From the NCBI GenBank assembly GCA_016870865.1, contig VGAC01000010.1:1-56783 (forward strand): DNA of 56,783 nucleotides, given 5' to 3'. Shown here piece after piece: positions 17,786 through 26,253 of this stretch. The notes under the pieces were generated by a model. That model was not told the origin of the DNA. It made no database searches and worked only from the letters and a program-made list of their open reading frames with translations. The position numbers and the translations under genes are program-made. The DNA is from Actinomycetota bacterium. Its GTDB lineage: Bacteria > Actinomycetota > Acidimicrobiia > Acidimicrobiales > Ilumatobacteraceae. Position 1 is the first letter of the stretch. Each line of letters begins with the position of its first letter.

Positions 17786-19030
17786 GTGTCGGGGACGGGA
17801 AACTGGGACCAGTTGGCAAGGGGTGTACGGCTACCGATCCCGTCATATGTCGTCGTTCCCAAATTGCACGAGGTCACATTGCCCGTGCCGCGACCAACCG
17901 CCGTGGGTGATCTCGAGGCCGAGGTGCGGAGTGTCACCACGGCGGCTTTTGTGCGGCGCGACCTCGCCGGCCGAGCCGTCGCCGTGGGTGCCGGCAGTCG
18001 GGGTCTGACCGGTCGGGTCGAGACTTTGCGCGGAGTCGTCGCGGGGCTGCGCGAATGCGGTGCCGAGCCCTTTGTCGTTCCTGCGATGGGTAGCCACGCG
18101 GGTGGAAGCGCCCAGGGTCAACGCGAACTACTCGCAGCACTCGGCATCGACGAGGAATCGCTCGACTGCGAGATCCGCTCGTCGATGACGACTGTCGAGA
18201 TCGCGCGCACGGCCGGGGGAATGCCCCTTTACCTCGACGAACACGCGGCGGCCGCCGATTTCGTGCTGCCCGTCAACAGGGTCAAACCGCACACCTGTTT
18301 CAAGGGCCCGATCGAAAGTGGTTGCACGAAGATGACCGTCGTTGGATTCGGAAAACAACCGGGTGCGGCACAGATCCACGCATGCGGCCCCGAACGCATG
18401 GCGCAGCGGTTGCTCGATGGAGTAGCGGCCGTGCGCTCGACCGGGAGGTTGCTCGGCGGTGTGGCGACCGTCGAGTCGTGTGCGGGGGATGTCGTCAGGG
18501 TCGCGGCGTTCGGTCCCGATGACGTCGGTGGTGCAGCCGAATACGAGCTCACCGACTACGCACGTAGCCTCGTGCCGCGGTTGCCGTTCCCTGACATTGA
18601 CGTGCTCGTGATCGAGCGCGGGGGCAAGGACATCAGTGGCACGATGATCGACCCGAACGTGACGGGACGCTTTTGGGTACACGGCCTGGCTGACTTCGAT
18701 GCACCACCCGCAACGATCGTTCTTCTCGGCATCACTGAAGCATCGGGTGGCAACGTTCTCGGTGTCGGCCTCGCCGACTTCATCCCCGTGTCGGTCGCAA
18801 ACGTCATCGACTGGGAGAAGACCTATCTCAACTGTCTCACGGCCGGCCCCTCGGGGGTACGCCGGTCGCGCATGCCGATGGTGCTGGCAGATGAAGATGA
18901 ATGCATCCGGGCGGCAATGATGATGTGTGGCAAGGCGGCCGACGAGCCCAAGCGCATCGTTCGCATTCGCTCCACCTTGCACCTCGAGCGTGCGTGGGTC
19001 AGCGAGGGACTCGTCGGCGAATTGCCCTGA
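17786..19030 (+). CDS. LarA/DUF2088-like protein (lactate-racemase-domain type)
   Basis: 414 residues. Key segments: VVPAMGSHAGGSAQGQ, VNRVKPHTCFKGPIESG, TKMTVVGFGK and VIERGGKDISGTMIDPN. These resemble the LarA N-terminal fold, where His residues and a nickel-pincer cofactor act on 2-hydroxy acids, but LarA's own signature is only partly present. The actual reaction is unknown (racemase, epimerase or dehydratase possible). GTG at 17786 is chosen because TACCGT lies 7 bases upstream; longer frames would overlap the transporter gene. Divergent from the amino-acid importer, so a link to the imported substrate is plausible. Confidence 0.75.
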   Translation: MSGTGNWDQLARGVRLPIPSYVVVPKLHEVTLPVPRPTAVGDLEAEVRSVTTAAFVRRDLAGRAVAVGAGSRGLTGRVETLRGVVAGLRECGAEPFVVPAMGSHAGGSAQGQRELLAALGIDEESLDCEIRSSMTTVEIARTAGGMPLYLDEHAAAADFVLPVNRVKPHTCFKGPIESGCTKMTVVGFGKQPGAAQIHACGPERMAQRLLDGVAAVRSTGRLLGGVATVESCAGDVVRVAAFGPDDVGGAAEYELTDYARSLVPRLPFPDIDVLVIERGGKDISGTMIDPNVTGRFWVHGLADFDAPPATIVLLGITEASGGNVLGVGLADFIPVSVANVIDWEKTYLNCLTAGPSGVRRSRMPMVLADEDECIRAAMMMCGKAADEPKRIVRIRSTLHLERAWVSEGLVGELP

Positions 19031-19039
19031 AGCTCGGCC

Positions 19040-19636
19040 TCACCGACGGTCGCCGGCGGGCATTTCGAGTTCGTACATCGGCACGGTACTGTCGCGCGAC
19101 AACCACAGGCCACCACCCACCTGACGAAAGTGCCGGCCGAGTTCGCGGCGATACCACGTGCCGCTGCGCCGTTGCACCGACATGTCGGTGGCCATGGGGT
19201 CGACGACGTCGTCGAAGTCGTGGGCCGTGGGAACCTCCAGATAGAGAAAGTGCCGGCATGCTGCTGCAAGGTTTTCGATTGCGGTGTGCACGGCTGCGTT
19301 GTCGGGATACTGGAGAACGCTGTGGCAAACAACGAGGTCGGACCGCCACGCCGGACGCCACGCCGCGATGTCAGCCTTCTTGTGGCCGTAGGTCGCGCAT
19401 GCGTAGTCACTGACATCGGTCGACACGACCCTCACTTTTGGATGGTTCGCGCGGTACCAATCGCGCCAAAAGCCAGGGCCTGCTCCGACATCGAGGAAGG
19501 ATCGAACCTCGAGGCCCCACCACGCAAGCAGCGAGTGAACGCCCGTTGCAAGGTGTTCGATCTGCGCGCTGGTGTGCACGGAACCACGGCCGTAGAACTT
19601 GTCGTAGTAGGCGGCATCGAATCCACGCTGTGGCAC
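19040..19636 (-). CDS. Class I SAM-dependent methyltransferase
   Basis: 198 residues from GTG 19636. SAM-binding motif I is FLDVGAGPGFWRDW, followed by an acidic STDVSDY after strand 2 and VCHSVLQYPD as motif II. The N-terminus (GFDAAYYDKFYG) is typical of small-molecule methyltransferases with a D-x-x-Y-Y-D opening. A TTG at 19684 could extend it by 16 residues. Substrate unknown. Divergent from the LLM gene and convergent with the LarA-like gene (9-base gap). Confidence 0.8.
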   Translation of the reverse strand: MPQRGFDAAYYDKFYGRGSVHTSAQIEHLATGVHSLLAWWGLEVRSFLDVGAGPGFWRDWYRANHPKVRVVSTDVSDYACATYGHKKADIAAWRPAWRSDLVVCHSVLQYPDNAAVHTAIENLAAACRHFLYLEVPTAHDFDDVVDPMATDMSVQRRSGTWYRRELGRHFRQVGGGLWLSRDSTVPMYELEMPAGDRR

Positions 19637-19708
19637 GACACGTGTGTAGCAGATGTGGGGAGCTGTCCCCGTGCCGACGACCAAATGACGACGCCCTAGT
19701 GTGAGCCC

Positions 19709-20593
19709 ATGCGTTACGGAGCGGTGTTCCCGACGGTCGAAATCGGGAAGGACCCGGGCGCGATCCGTGCATGGACGCAGGCCGTGGTTGACATGGGTTT
19801 TGGGCGGATAGTCACCTACGACCACGTCGTCGGCGCGGTGCATGCGAACCGTGAACCCAAACTGTGGGGTCCTTACACCGAACAGGACGAGTTCCACGAG
19901 CCGATCGTTTTGTTCAGTTATCTCGCCGCACTGACAACCGACGTCGAGTTGGTGACCGGTGTCGTCATTCTCCCGCAGCGGCAGGCAGTGCTGTTGGCCA
20001 AGCAAGCCGCCGACCTCGACCTCTTGTGCGGTGGGCGGCTGATTCTCGGCGTGGGGACGGGCTGGAACTACGTCGAGTACGAGTCGCTCGGCATGGAATA
20101 CCGCAATCGTGCACGCCGCATGGAGGAGCAGGTGGCGGTGATGCGCGAACTGTGGACCAACCAGGTCGTCGACTTCGACGGCAAGTACCACCGTGTCGAC
20201 CGCGCAGGTGTTGCACCGCTGCCGGGGCGCAGCATTCCCGTGTGGTTCGGCGGCTCCGCCGAGGCCTCGGTGCGCCGTGCCGCGCGCATGGGCGACGGGT
20301 ACATCTTTGGTAACACGGGTTCACGTGTCGATGCGGCCAACGACATCCTGCGGGAGGAACTCACCGCGCAGGGGCGTTCGTGGGATGACTTCCCGCGTGA
20401 TGCCGTGGTTCACCTGCAGCGCGGCGAGGCCGAACTCGGCCCCGAACTCGCCGCATGGAAGACAACGAAACCGCAGTGGGCCTCGTTGTCGACGATGGCA
20501 AACCGCATGTTCCAGGGAATGAATCCTGTGAACCGCGTCGACGACCAAATTTCGATGCTCGAGCGGTCGCTCGCATTCGTGAAGTCGATCTGA
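19709..20593 (+). CDS. LLM class (F420-type) oxidoreductase
   Basis: 294 residues, luciferase-like TIM barrel. Typical motifs: YDHVVG, LVTGVVILPQRQAVLLAKQ, LILGVGTGWNYVEYESLG and IPVWFGGSAEASVRRAARMGDG. In actinobacteria this subfamily usually uses coenzyme F420 rather than FMN; the cofactor is inferred. ATG at 19709 with TAGTGT exactly 6 bases upstream (leaderless). Reaction unknown. Ends 8 bases before the convergent sulfatase. Confidence 0.92.
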   Translation: MRYGAVFPTVEIGKDPGAIRAWTQAVVDMGFGRIVTYDHVVGAVHANREPKLWGPYTEQDEFHEPIVLFSYLAALTTDVELVTGVVILPQRQAVLLAKQAADLDLLCGGRLILGVGTGWNYVEYESLGMEYRNRARRMEEQVAVMRELWTNQVVDFDGKYHRVDRAGVAPLPGRSIPVWFGGSAEASVRRAARMGDGYIFGNTGSRVDAANDILREELTAQGRSWDDFPRDAVVHLQRGEAELGPELAAWKTTKPQWASLSTMANRMFQGMNPVNRVDDQISMLERSLAFVKSI

Positions 20594-20601
20594 CTTCACC
20601 A

Positions 20602-22173
20602 TCAGACGGGCGCGTCGCAGGCGCGTCGCGGCGCCGCTGCGTGGGGAAGAGTGCGCCACATGTCCTCGAGGAGGTCGTCACGCATCGCACGGTGGGACGC
20701 GTCATGCCACAGATTGACGTGCTGCAGCGGGTCGTTGCTGAGGTCGTAGAGCTCGCCGTCGGTGCCGTCGTGAACGCTTCCCGGAAGAGTCGCCGTGCAC
20801 ACCCACGAGCCCCGGGTGATCGTGCGTAGCGAGACGATTTTGCCGAAGAGAACGCTGTCCCATTCCGTGAGAACACGCTCGTGTCCAAGGCCGGCTGCTT
20901 CGCCGTCGTCGAGCGGCAGTCGCGCAGACTCGGTGTAGTCGGGTCGTGGCAGGCCGGCAATGTCGGCGAACGTTGCAGCAAGTGACACGAGCCCGACGGG
21001 CGTGTCGACCGTTGCGGGCGTGACCGCGGCGCGCGACGGTGCGGGTCGCCAAACAAGCGGCAGGCGCATCAACGAATCGACGTGGTACGGACCCTTGAAG
21101 AGGAGGCCGAAGTCGCCCTGAAATTCGCCGTGGTCGGTGGTGAACACGACGTCGACATCGTCGTACCAACCCTTCCGGCGCAACAGCCCGATGATGCGAC
21201 CCAACGCCTCGTCGACGAGTTCGTTCTGGATGTGGACCATCGCATTGACCTCGCGCACCTGGTCCGCGGTGAGAGTCGACGGTACCCACCTTGCGGGCGC
21301 CTCGTAGTTCGACACGAACGTGCCGTGGTACCAACCCAGCCAGTGCGCGGGCTTGGTGGCAAGAATGCGTTCACGTTCGACGGGGTCGTCGACCCAACCC
21401 GCGGGCATGTCGAGCTGTCGCCAATCGACGCGATGCAGTTCAGACATCGGTGGGTCCCAGGCGTGGTGTGGGTCGGGAAAACTGACCCAGCAGAACCAGT
21501 CGTCGGAGTCGTTCTGCGTGTCCAGCCACGACACGGCGCGATCGGCAACCCAGTCGGTGTGGTACCACTCGCGTGGTATCGGATTGTGCTTCACCTGGGG
21601 TGCCCCGGTGTCGCCTCCACCCGCTTCGTTGACCTGCAGTTGGGCGTTGAGGATCGGATAGAGCATCCCCACCGCTTCGGGGTGATTTTCCCGCAGCCAC
21701 TTCGCGTAGTGCAACGGACCCATTCCATTGTGGGTGGCAAGTTCCATGTGTTCGAACCCGCGGTGCGGTTCACGACGACCGTTGGCAGACTCGCGGTACA
21801 CCGATTCCTCTCCGAGGCTTGCGAGGGTATTTTCTGTGAAGAGTGCAAACGGGTCGAGAAACGGCTCGAAGTGCGCCTTGCCGATGAGTGCGGTGCGCCA
21901 GCCGTTGCGCCACAGGTCCATTGCAATGCTCGGTGCGTCGACGGGTAGCGCCACGCCGTTCATCCACACGCCGTGGGTTGCCACGTGTTGGCCGGTCAGC
22001 ATCGTCGACCGCGACGGCATGCAGACGACGTTCGACGGAATGGCGCGCGTGTAGCGGATTCCTTCGCCGGCAATCGAGTCGATAACGGGCGTGCGTGCGA
22101 TGGTGCCGCCGTTGCAACCGAGTCCGTCGTAGCGCTGCTGATCGGTGGTGACGAAGAGAATCCTGCGCGGCAT
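20602..22173 (-). CDS. Sulfatase (type I, Cys-type)
   Basis: 523 residues. Metal-binding TTDQQRYD at the N-terminus and the formylglycine motif C51-M-P-S-R in VVCMPSRSTMLTGQ. Further metal-site residues lie in FTTDHGEFQGDFGLLFKGP. No signal peptide, so cytoplasmic. Hydrolyses a sulfate (or phosphonate) ester; substrate unknown. The active Cys needs a maturase, which is not in the window. ATG at 22173 with GGAAGG six bases upstream. The SRPBCC stop (TGA, 22178-22176) ends 2 bases upstream of this ATG. Confidence 0.92.
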   Translation of the reverse strand: MPRRILFVTTDQQRYDGLGCNGGTIARTPVIDSIAGEGIRYTRAIPSNVVCMPSRSTMLTGQHVATHGVWMNGVALPVDAPSIAMDLWRNGWRTALIGKAHFEPFLDPFALFTENTLASLGEESVYRESANGRREPHRGFEHMELATHNGMGPLHYAKWLRENHPEAVGMLYPILNAQLQVNEAGGGDTGAPQVKHNPIPREWYHTDWVADRAVSWLDTQNDSDDWFCWVSFPDPHHAWDPPMSELHRVDWRQLDMPAGWVDDPVERERILATKPAHWLGWYHGTFVSNYEAPARWVPSTLTADQVREVNAMVHIQNELVDEALGRIIGLLRRKGWYDDVDVVFTTDHGEFQGDFGLLFKGPYHVDSLMRLPLVWRPAPSRAAVTPATVDTPVGLVSLAATFADIAGLPRPDYTESARLPLDDGEAAGLGHERVLTEWDSVLFGKIVSLRTITRGSWVCTATLPGSVHDGTDGELYDLSNDPLQHVNLWHDASHRAMRDDLLEDMWRTLPHAAAPRRACDAPV

Positions 22174-22175
22174 GG

Positions 22176-22565
22176 TCAACCTTCCCCGAATCGTTCCCGC
22201 AGTGTGCGCAGTCCGTCGCCGGCTGCTGCCCCTATGGCGAGGCCGAGCACTTCGGGTTCGATGTCGGTGCCGTAGACGACGATGCAGCGGTCGGCGGCGA
22301 GTGCGATCACGTCAACCGTTCCCACGTGGCGGGTGATCAGCGGGTTGTTGATGATCGAGTACTGGAACCTGCGCAGGTCGTTGTCGACGAGCAGAATCTG
22401 TTCCTCAAAGGTGATCCCCGACGGCAGGGTGATCCAACGCTTGTCGCCTTCGACCCGGGTCGATGATATGGGGAACCACTCGTGCAACAGTTCGGGCCGA
22501 CCGACGAAACCCCACACGGCTTCAGCGGACGATGCCAAGACCGCATGGCGTCTCACGGAACCCAC
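22176..22565 (-). CDS. SRPBCC/START-like domain protein
   Basis: About 129 residues. SVRRHAVLASSAEAVWGFVGRPELLHEWFP is the usual opening of polyketide cyclase/START-like proteins; the strand-rich middle and the C-terminal helix fit a ligand-binding cup. No catalytic residues can be assigned. GTG at 22565 is supported by TAGGTT 7 bases upstream; a longer frame to 22622 overlaps ung. Located between ung and the sulfatase on the same strand. Confidence 0.75.
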   Translation of the reverse strand: MGSVRRHAVLASSAEAVWGFVGRPELLHEWFPISSTRVEGDKRWITLPSGITFEEQILLVDNDLRRFQYSIINNPLITRHVGTVDVIALAADRCIVVYGTDIEPEVLGLAIGAAAGDGLRTLRERFGEG

Positions 22566-22588
22566 GCATGACAACCTACCGAACCTGT

Positions 22589-23278
22589 TCAGCCGACATG
22601 GTCGTCGGCAGGTAACGCCCAATCGATCGGTGCTTGAGCGTGTTCGACGAGGGCGTTGTTTGTCCGCGAAAACGGTTTGCTACCGAAGAAGCCGTTGTTG
22701 GCCGACAACGGTGAGGGATGTGCCGATTCGATGATGGTGTGGCGTGCATCGCCTGCAACGTCGAGTATCAGTGCCTTCTTCTTGCGTGCGTAGGAACCCC
22801 AGAGAATGAAGACGACATGTTGATCCTTTGCGGCCACCGCACCGATGACCCGGTCGGTGAAGGTTTCCCAGCCCTTTCCTTGGTGTGAGGCAGCGGCGTT
22901 CGCGCGCACGGTCAGGGTCGCGTTGAGCATCAGCACACCCTGGCGTGCCCACGGTTCGAGGAAGCCGTGTGCGGGTGGTGTGACCCCGAGGTCGGAGCGC
23001 AGTTCCTTGAAGATGTTGACGAGACTCGGTGGAATCACCACGCCGGGATTGACAGAGAAACACAGACCGTGCGCCTGGCCCGCGCCGTGGTAGGGGTCTT
23101 GGCCGAGGATCACCACCCGTGTGTCGGCGAATGTCGTGACATGCAGGGCCCGGAAAACTTCGTCCGGTGGGGGATACACGGTCGTCCTGCGGCGTTCGTT
23201 GGCAACGAAACTCAAGAGATCCTTCCAGTAGGGCTCTTCGAACTCACCACGGAGTATCGGATTCCAATCGGTGGTCAC
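22589..23278 (-). CDS. ung: Uracil-DNA glycosylase, family 1
   Basis: 229 residues. Water-activating loop GQDPYH with D61, uracil-stacking Phe in LCFSV, Asn in MLNATLTV, and the minor-groove loop HPSPLS with H187. Removes uracil from DNA. The opening WNPILRGEFEEPYW fits the family N-terminus, so the GTG at 23278 is used. A frame continuing upstream would run through the ROK gene. First gene of the ung-SRPBCC-sulfatase strand, divergent from the ROK gene by 21 bases. Confidence 0.95.
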   Translation of the reverse strand: MTTDWNPILRGEFEEPYWKDLLSFVANERRRTTVYPPPDEVFRALHVTTFADTRVVILGQDPYHGAGQAHGLCFSVNPGVVIPPSLVNIFKELRSDLGVTPPAHGFLEPWARQGVLMLNATLTVRANAAASHQGKGWETFTDRVIGAVAAKDQHVVFILWGSYARKKKALILDVAGDARHTIIESAHPSPLSANNGFFGSKPFSRTNNALVEHAQAPIDWALPADDHVG

Positions 23279-23299
23279 GGTGCTAGAAAATAACTCCAC

Positions 23300-24214
23300 A
23301 TGGACGTCATTGTTGCAATCGATATCGGTGGCACGAAGTTCGCCGTGGGGCTTGTCACCACGGATGGAACGATCATCGATCGCACGCGGTGCCGTGTCAA
23401 CTCCGCACAAAGCGACGAGGCGCTCTTTGAAGATCTCAACGGCCTGGTATCGGAGATGTTGGTACGTGCGCGTGGCCAGCACGGTGCGCATCCGATAGCA
23501 GTCGGTGTGGGGGCGGCCGGTCCGAACACCCCGAACGTCGAGCGCATATCGCCGCTCAACATCGCCTGTTGGCGCGACTTTCCTCTGGCCCCGCGCCTGC
23601 GGGAATGCACCGGACTTCCGGTGTTCGGCGACGGCGATGCAAAGGCCCTTGCACTGGGTGAGGGGTGGAAGGGTGCGGCGCGTGGCCACGACAACTTCCT
23701 TGCGATGGTGGTGTCGACGGGCGTGGGTGGTGGCATTGTCCTGAACGGCAAACTGCTGGATGGTGAGGGAGGAAATGCGGGCCATATCGGTCACGTGATC
23801 GTCGAGCCCGGGGGTCGACGCTGTGCGTGTGGTGCCCGCGGGTGTCTCGAAGCCGAGGCGTCGGGTCCATCGATCGAGGCGATCACCGGCAGGCCCCCCA
23901 CACAGCCCACCTACGAAACGATCCAACGCACGGGGCGGTTGGTGGGTCGCGGTATCGCATCTGTGTGCAACCTTCTCGACTTGAAGCTCGCCGTCGTCGG
24001 CGGAAGCGTGGCGTTGGGTTTCGGTGCCCCGTTCTTCCAGGCCGCGCAGGCGACGCTCGATGACCTGTGTTGTCTCGACCACTCAAAGGGCACGCGTATC
24101 GTGCCGGCACGCCTCGGCGACGATGGTTCGTTGATCGGTGCGGCGGCAGTTGGCCTGCGAGGCCTCAACCGCCGAAACCGCGGACAAGCCGCTCGAGTGG
24201 ACCGCGACCGATGA
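23300..24214 (+). CDS. ROK family sugar kinase (glucokinase-like)
   Basis: 304 residues. ATP-binding AIDIGGTKFAVG at the start; catalytic Asp in FGDGDAKALALGE; STGVGGGIV; zinc site with HIGH and CACGARGCLE, the CxCGxxGCxE motif of ROK kinases. Phosphorylates a hexose, most likely glucose, but N-acetylhexosamines are possible. No DNA-binding domain, so not a ROK repressor. The last 50 bases overlap the convergent membrane-protein gene. Confidence 0.93.
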   Translation: MDVIVAIDIGGTKFAVGLVTTDGTIIDRTRCRVNSAQSDEALFEDLNGLVSEMLVRARGQHGAHPIAVGVGAAGPNTPNVERISPLNIACWRDFPLAPRLRECTGLPVFGDGDAKALALGEGWKGAARGHDNFLAMVVSTGVGGGIVLNGKLLDGEGGNAGHIGHVIVEPGGRRCACGARGCLEAEASGPSIEAITGRPPTQPTYETIQRTGRLVGRGIASVCNLLDLKLAVVGGSVALGFGAPFFQAAQATLDDLCCLDHSKGTRIVPARLGDDGSLIGAAAVGLRGLNRRNRGQAARVDRDR

Positions 24215-25232
24215 CCCGGTCCCACCAGGCGCCGGCCGAGACGAGCAACACCCACATCAGCACCGACAATCCGAGCGCCGTGTCGAGCCCGGTCGGGCGG
24301 ACCCAGCCGAGTCGGTTGACGACGAGGTTGTAGGCAAGCCCGTGCAGCACGTACAACGTGAGGGAGATCCGCCCCGCGCGAACGAACAGATCGGTGATCG
24401 GTGAGGAGGGAAACGCCTCGACGATCCACGACACCGAGATGACGACGAGCAGCGCCGAGAGGGTGACGCCGAGGGTTGCCAGGACGCCACGCTCGAACGG
24501 GTCGGTACTTGTGAAGCGTTGCCACGCACCGCCTGTGCGGCGGCGGATGAGCGTGCTCAGGGTGTAGATGACGGTGACCGCCACAACGAGGGGTACGAAG
24601 AGCCGACGACGGTTGTTGAAAAACCACGGAAGTGAGCGCCCGACGAGGAGACCAACGCAGAAAAAGGTGAACCAGGGCAGTATCGGGTGCGTGTAGTCGA
24701 TGAAATAACGAAAGACGAAGTTGCGCGGCGAGTCGGGATTTGAAGGACTCAACCATGCAGTCGAGTGATAATCGTTCTCGCGGAAGAACCGCCACATCGA
24801 CAGTGCTGCGGCGGAGGCGGTGCACACGACGGTGACCGCGGCGATGCTGCGGCGCGACCACGTAACAACCCCCGCCGCGAGGATGAAGTACAGACCGAAG
24901 TACGGGAGGATCGTCCCTCTCCAGACCCACTCGAACATCGACCCGAGTGCGAAGAGAAGGACTCCGCGCCGTACGAGTGTCCAGCGGTCGAAATTCGCCG
25001 AGGCAAACAGCGAACAACCGATGCCCGACACGACAACGAAGATGACCGGGCTCGGCGCGAGAACGCCGTTCCAAGCATCCATGAGGCGGACGAAAAGGTT
25101 TTCCTCGTCGGCACCGATGGCGGTGTAGCCGTTCAGATAGCCGTGGTAGTTGAGGATGATGATGCCGAGCAGCGCGACGGTTCGCGTGGCATCGAGGGAC
25201 GGGTTCCGGTCAAGGCCGCTGCGCGTCGGCAT
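24165..25232 (-). CDS. DUF418/acyltransferase-like multi-pass membrane protein
   Basis: 355 residues with about nine to ten hydrophobic helices. The opening SLDATRTVALLGIIILNYHGYLNG matches the first helix of DUF418/DUF1624 and heparan-N-acetyltransferase-like proteins. RISLTLYVLHGLAYNLV near the C-terminus is also typical. Probably transfers an acyl group to a surface or lipid-linked molecule; this is family-level inference. ATG at 25232; a GTG at 25250 is possible. Downstream of the alanine-racemase-like gene with a 20-base gap. Confidence 0.8.
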   Translation of the reverse strand: MPTRSGLDRNPSLDATRTVALLGIIILNYHGYLNGYTAIGADEENLFVRLMDAWNGVLAPSPVIFVVVSGIGCSLFASANFDRWTLVRRGVLLFALGSMFEWVWRGTILPYFGLYFILAAGVVTWSRRSIAAVTVVCTASAAALSMWRFFRENDYHSTAWLSPSNPDSPRNFVFRYFIDYTHPILPWFTFFCVGLLVGRSLPWFFNNRRRLFVPLVVAVTVIYTLSTLIRRRTGGAWQRFTSTDPFERGVLATLGVTLSALLVVISVSWIVEAFPSSPITDLFVRAGRISLTLYVLHGLAYNLVVNRLGWVRPTGLDTALGLSVLMWVLLVSAGAWWDRVIGRGPLERLVRGFGG

Positions 25233-25252
25233 CGCCCTCGGTGTCGGCACGC

Positions 25253-26224
25253 TCAGACCCACTCGGTGACGTCGGGCTGCACCATGGTCAACGGGCGTTG
25301 TACGTCGACGAAGTTGCCGTCGGTCGGGCACGGTTCACCGGTTGCAACGAACGCAAGGGAGGAATGCATGTAGGGCGACTCGACCAGCACCAAACGTTGC
25401 CGTGAAAAGTGGAACGGACTGTCACCATTCGGGAGCGGCATCACGCCGTGCGCCGAACCTGCACCGACGACGACGAGTGTGCCGTCGCCGGGCACCGTTG
25501 TCGTGTGGTAGCCGGCAGTTTCGCCCGCGCGACAACGTTCGGTGCGGATGACATCGGCGCGCAGGGCGAAGTGATCCTTCGTCCCGTGCCACAGTGCGGT
25601 GCCGAGACGTGCCTCGATTGTGCGGTGTTCGTTGTCGTTGCGCAATTGGGCGAGCGCCCCCGGCGAGAGGTGACTGACACTCAATGTCACGCGCTCGGGA
25701 AGAAGGGGAAGCCACGCCCGAATCTCGGCAAGACGCGATGCATCGTCGCCGGCGGTTGGCGGATGGATGCTGCAGGCGTGAACGGTTCCACCGATGCGAC
25801 CGACGTCGTCCACCAGTGCGCCGAACCCGTCGCGGTCGACACCGAAGCGGCGCATCGACGAGGCGAGCTTCACCACGACGCGGCCCTTCCAGCCCCGTCG
25901 GGTGAGAATCTCGATGTCACGGTGCGAGCCGACGGTGAGGATCGCGTTCTCGGGAACGGCTGCGAGCGAGGCAAAGTCAGCGTCGGTGACGGGGTTCATC
26001 ACATGTGCCGCAAAACGGCCGGGCACGTCGGTGGTTTCATGGATGGTGCCTACTGCGATCGTGACGACATCCGGGAGCAGTTCCCCGATCAACTCCACCA
26101 GCCGGCCCCGTCCCAGTCCGTAACCATTTCCCTTCACGACGGGAACGAGGTGTGGAACATCACGCGCGATGCTGCGCAGGTGGCCGAAGAAGGCGTCGCG
26201 CCGGACCGTGAGCCGCAGTGCCAT
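25253..26224 (-). CDS. Alanine-racemase-like PLP enzyme (short form)
   Basis: 323 residues, shorter than the ~370 of typical Alr. The PLP lysine is in VPVVKGNGYGLG (Alr has VVKANAYGHG). The barrel continues with VVVKLASSMRRFGVD and HLSPGA. The second catalytic base may be the Tyr in GETAGYHTTTV, but the usual IPVGYADG and GRVSMD motifs are not seen. It may racemise a different amino acid or be a specialised relative. Starts 29 bases after mftF on the same strand, so it may belong to that transcript. ATG at 26224 chosen over GTG 26233. Confidence 0.78.
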   Translation of the reverse strand: MALRLTVRRDAFFGHLRSIARDVPHLVPVVKGNGYGLGRGRLVELIGELLPDVVTIAVGTIHETTDVPGRFAAHVMNPVTDADFASLAAVPENAILTVGSHRDIEILTRRGWKGRVVVKLASSMRRFGVDRDGFGALVDDVGRIGGTVHACSIHPPTAGDDASRLAEIRAWLPLLPERVTLSVSHLSPGALAQLRNDNEHRTIEARLGTALWHGTKDHFALRADVIRTERCRAGETAGYHTTTVPGDGTLVVVGAGSAHGVMPLPNGDSPFHFSRQRLVLVESPYMHSSLAFVATGEPCPTDGNFVDVQRPLTMVQPDVTEWV

Positions 26225-26253
26225 CGACAACACGGTACCGCCCGTGGGCGGTT

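Noticed and set aside
22589-24082. 497-codon frame suggesting a large Ung fusion
   Set aside because: The first ~265 residues are antisense to the ROK kinase and non-homologous; Ung begins at about 23278.
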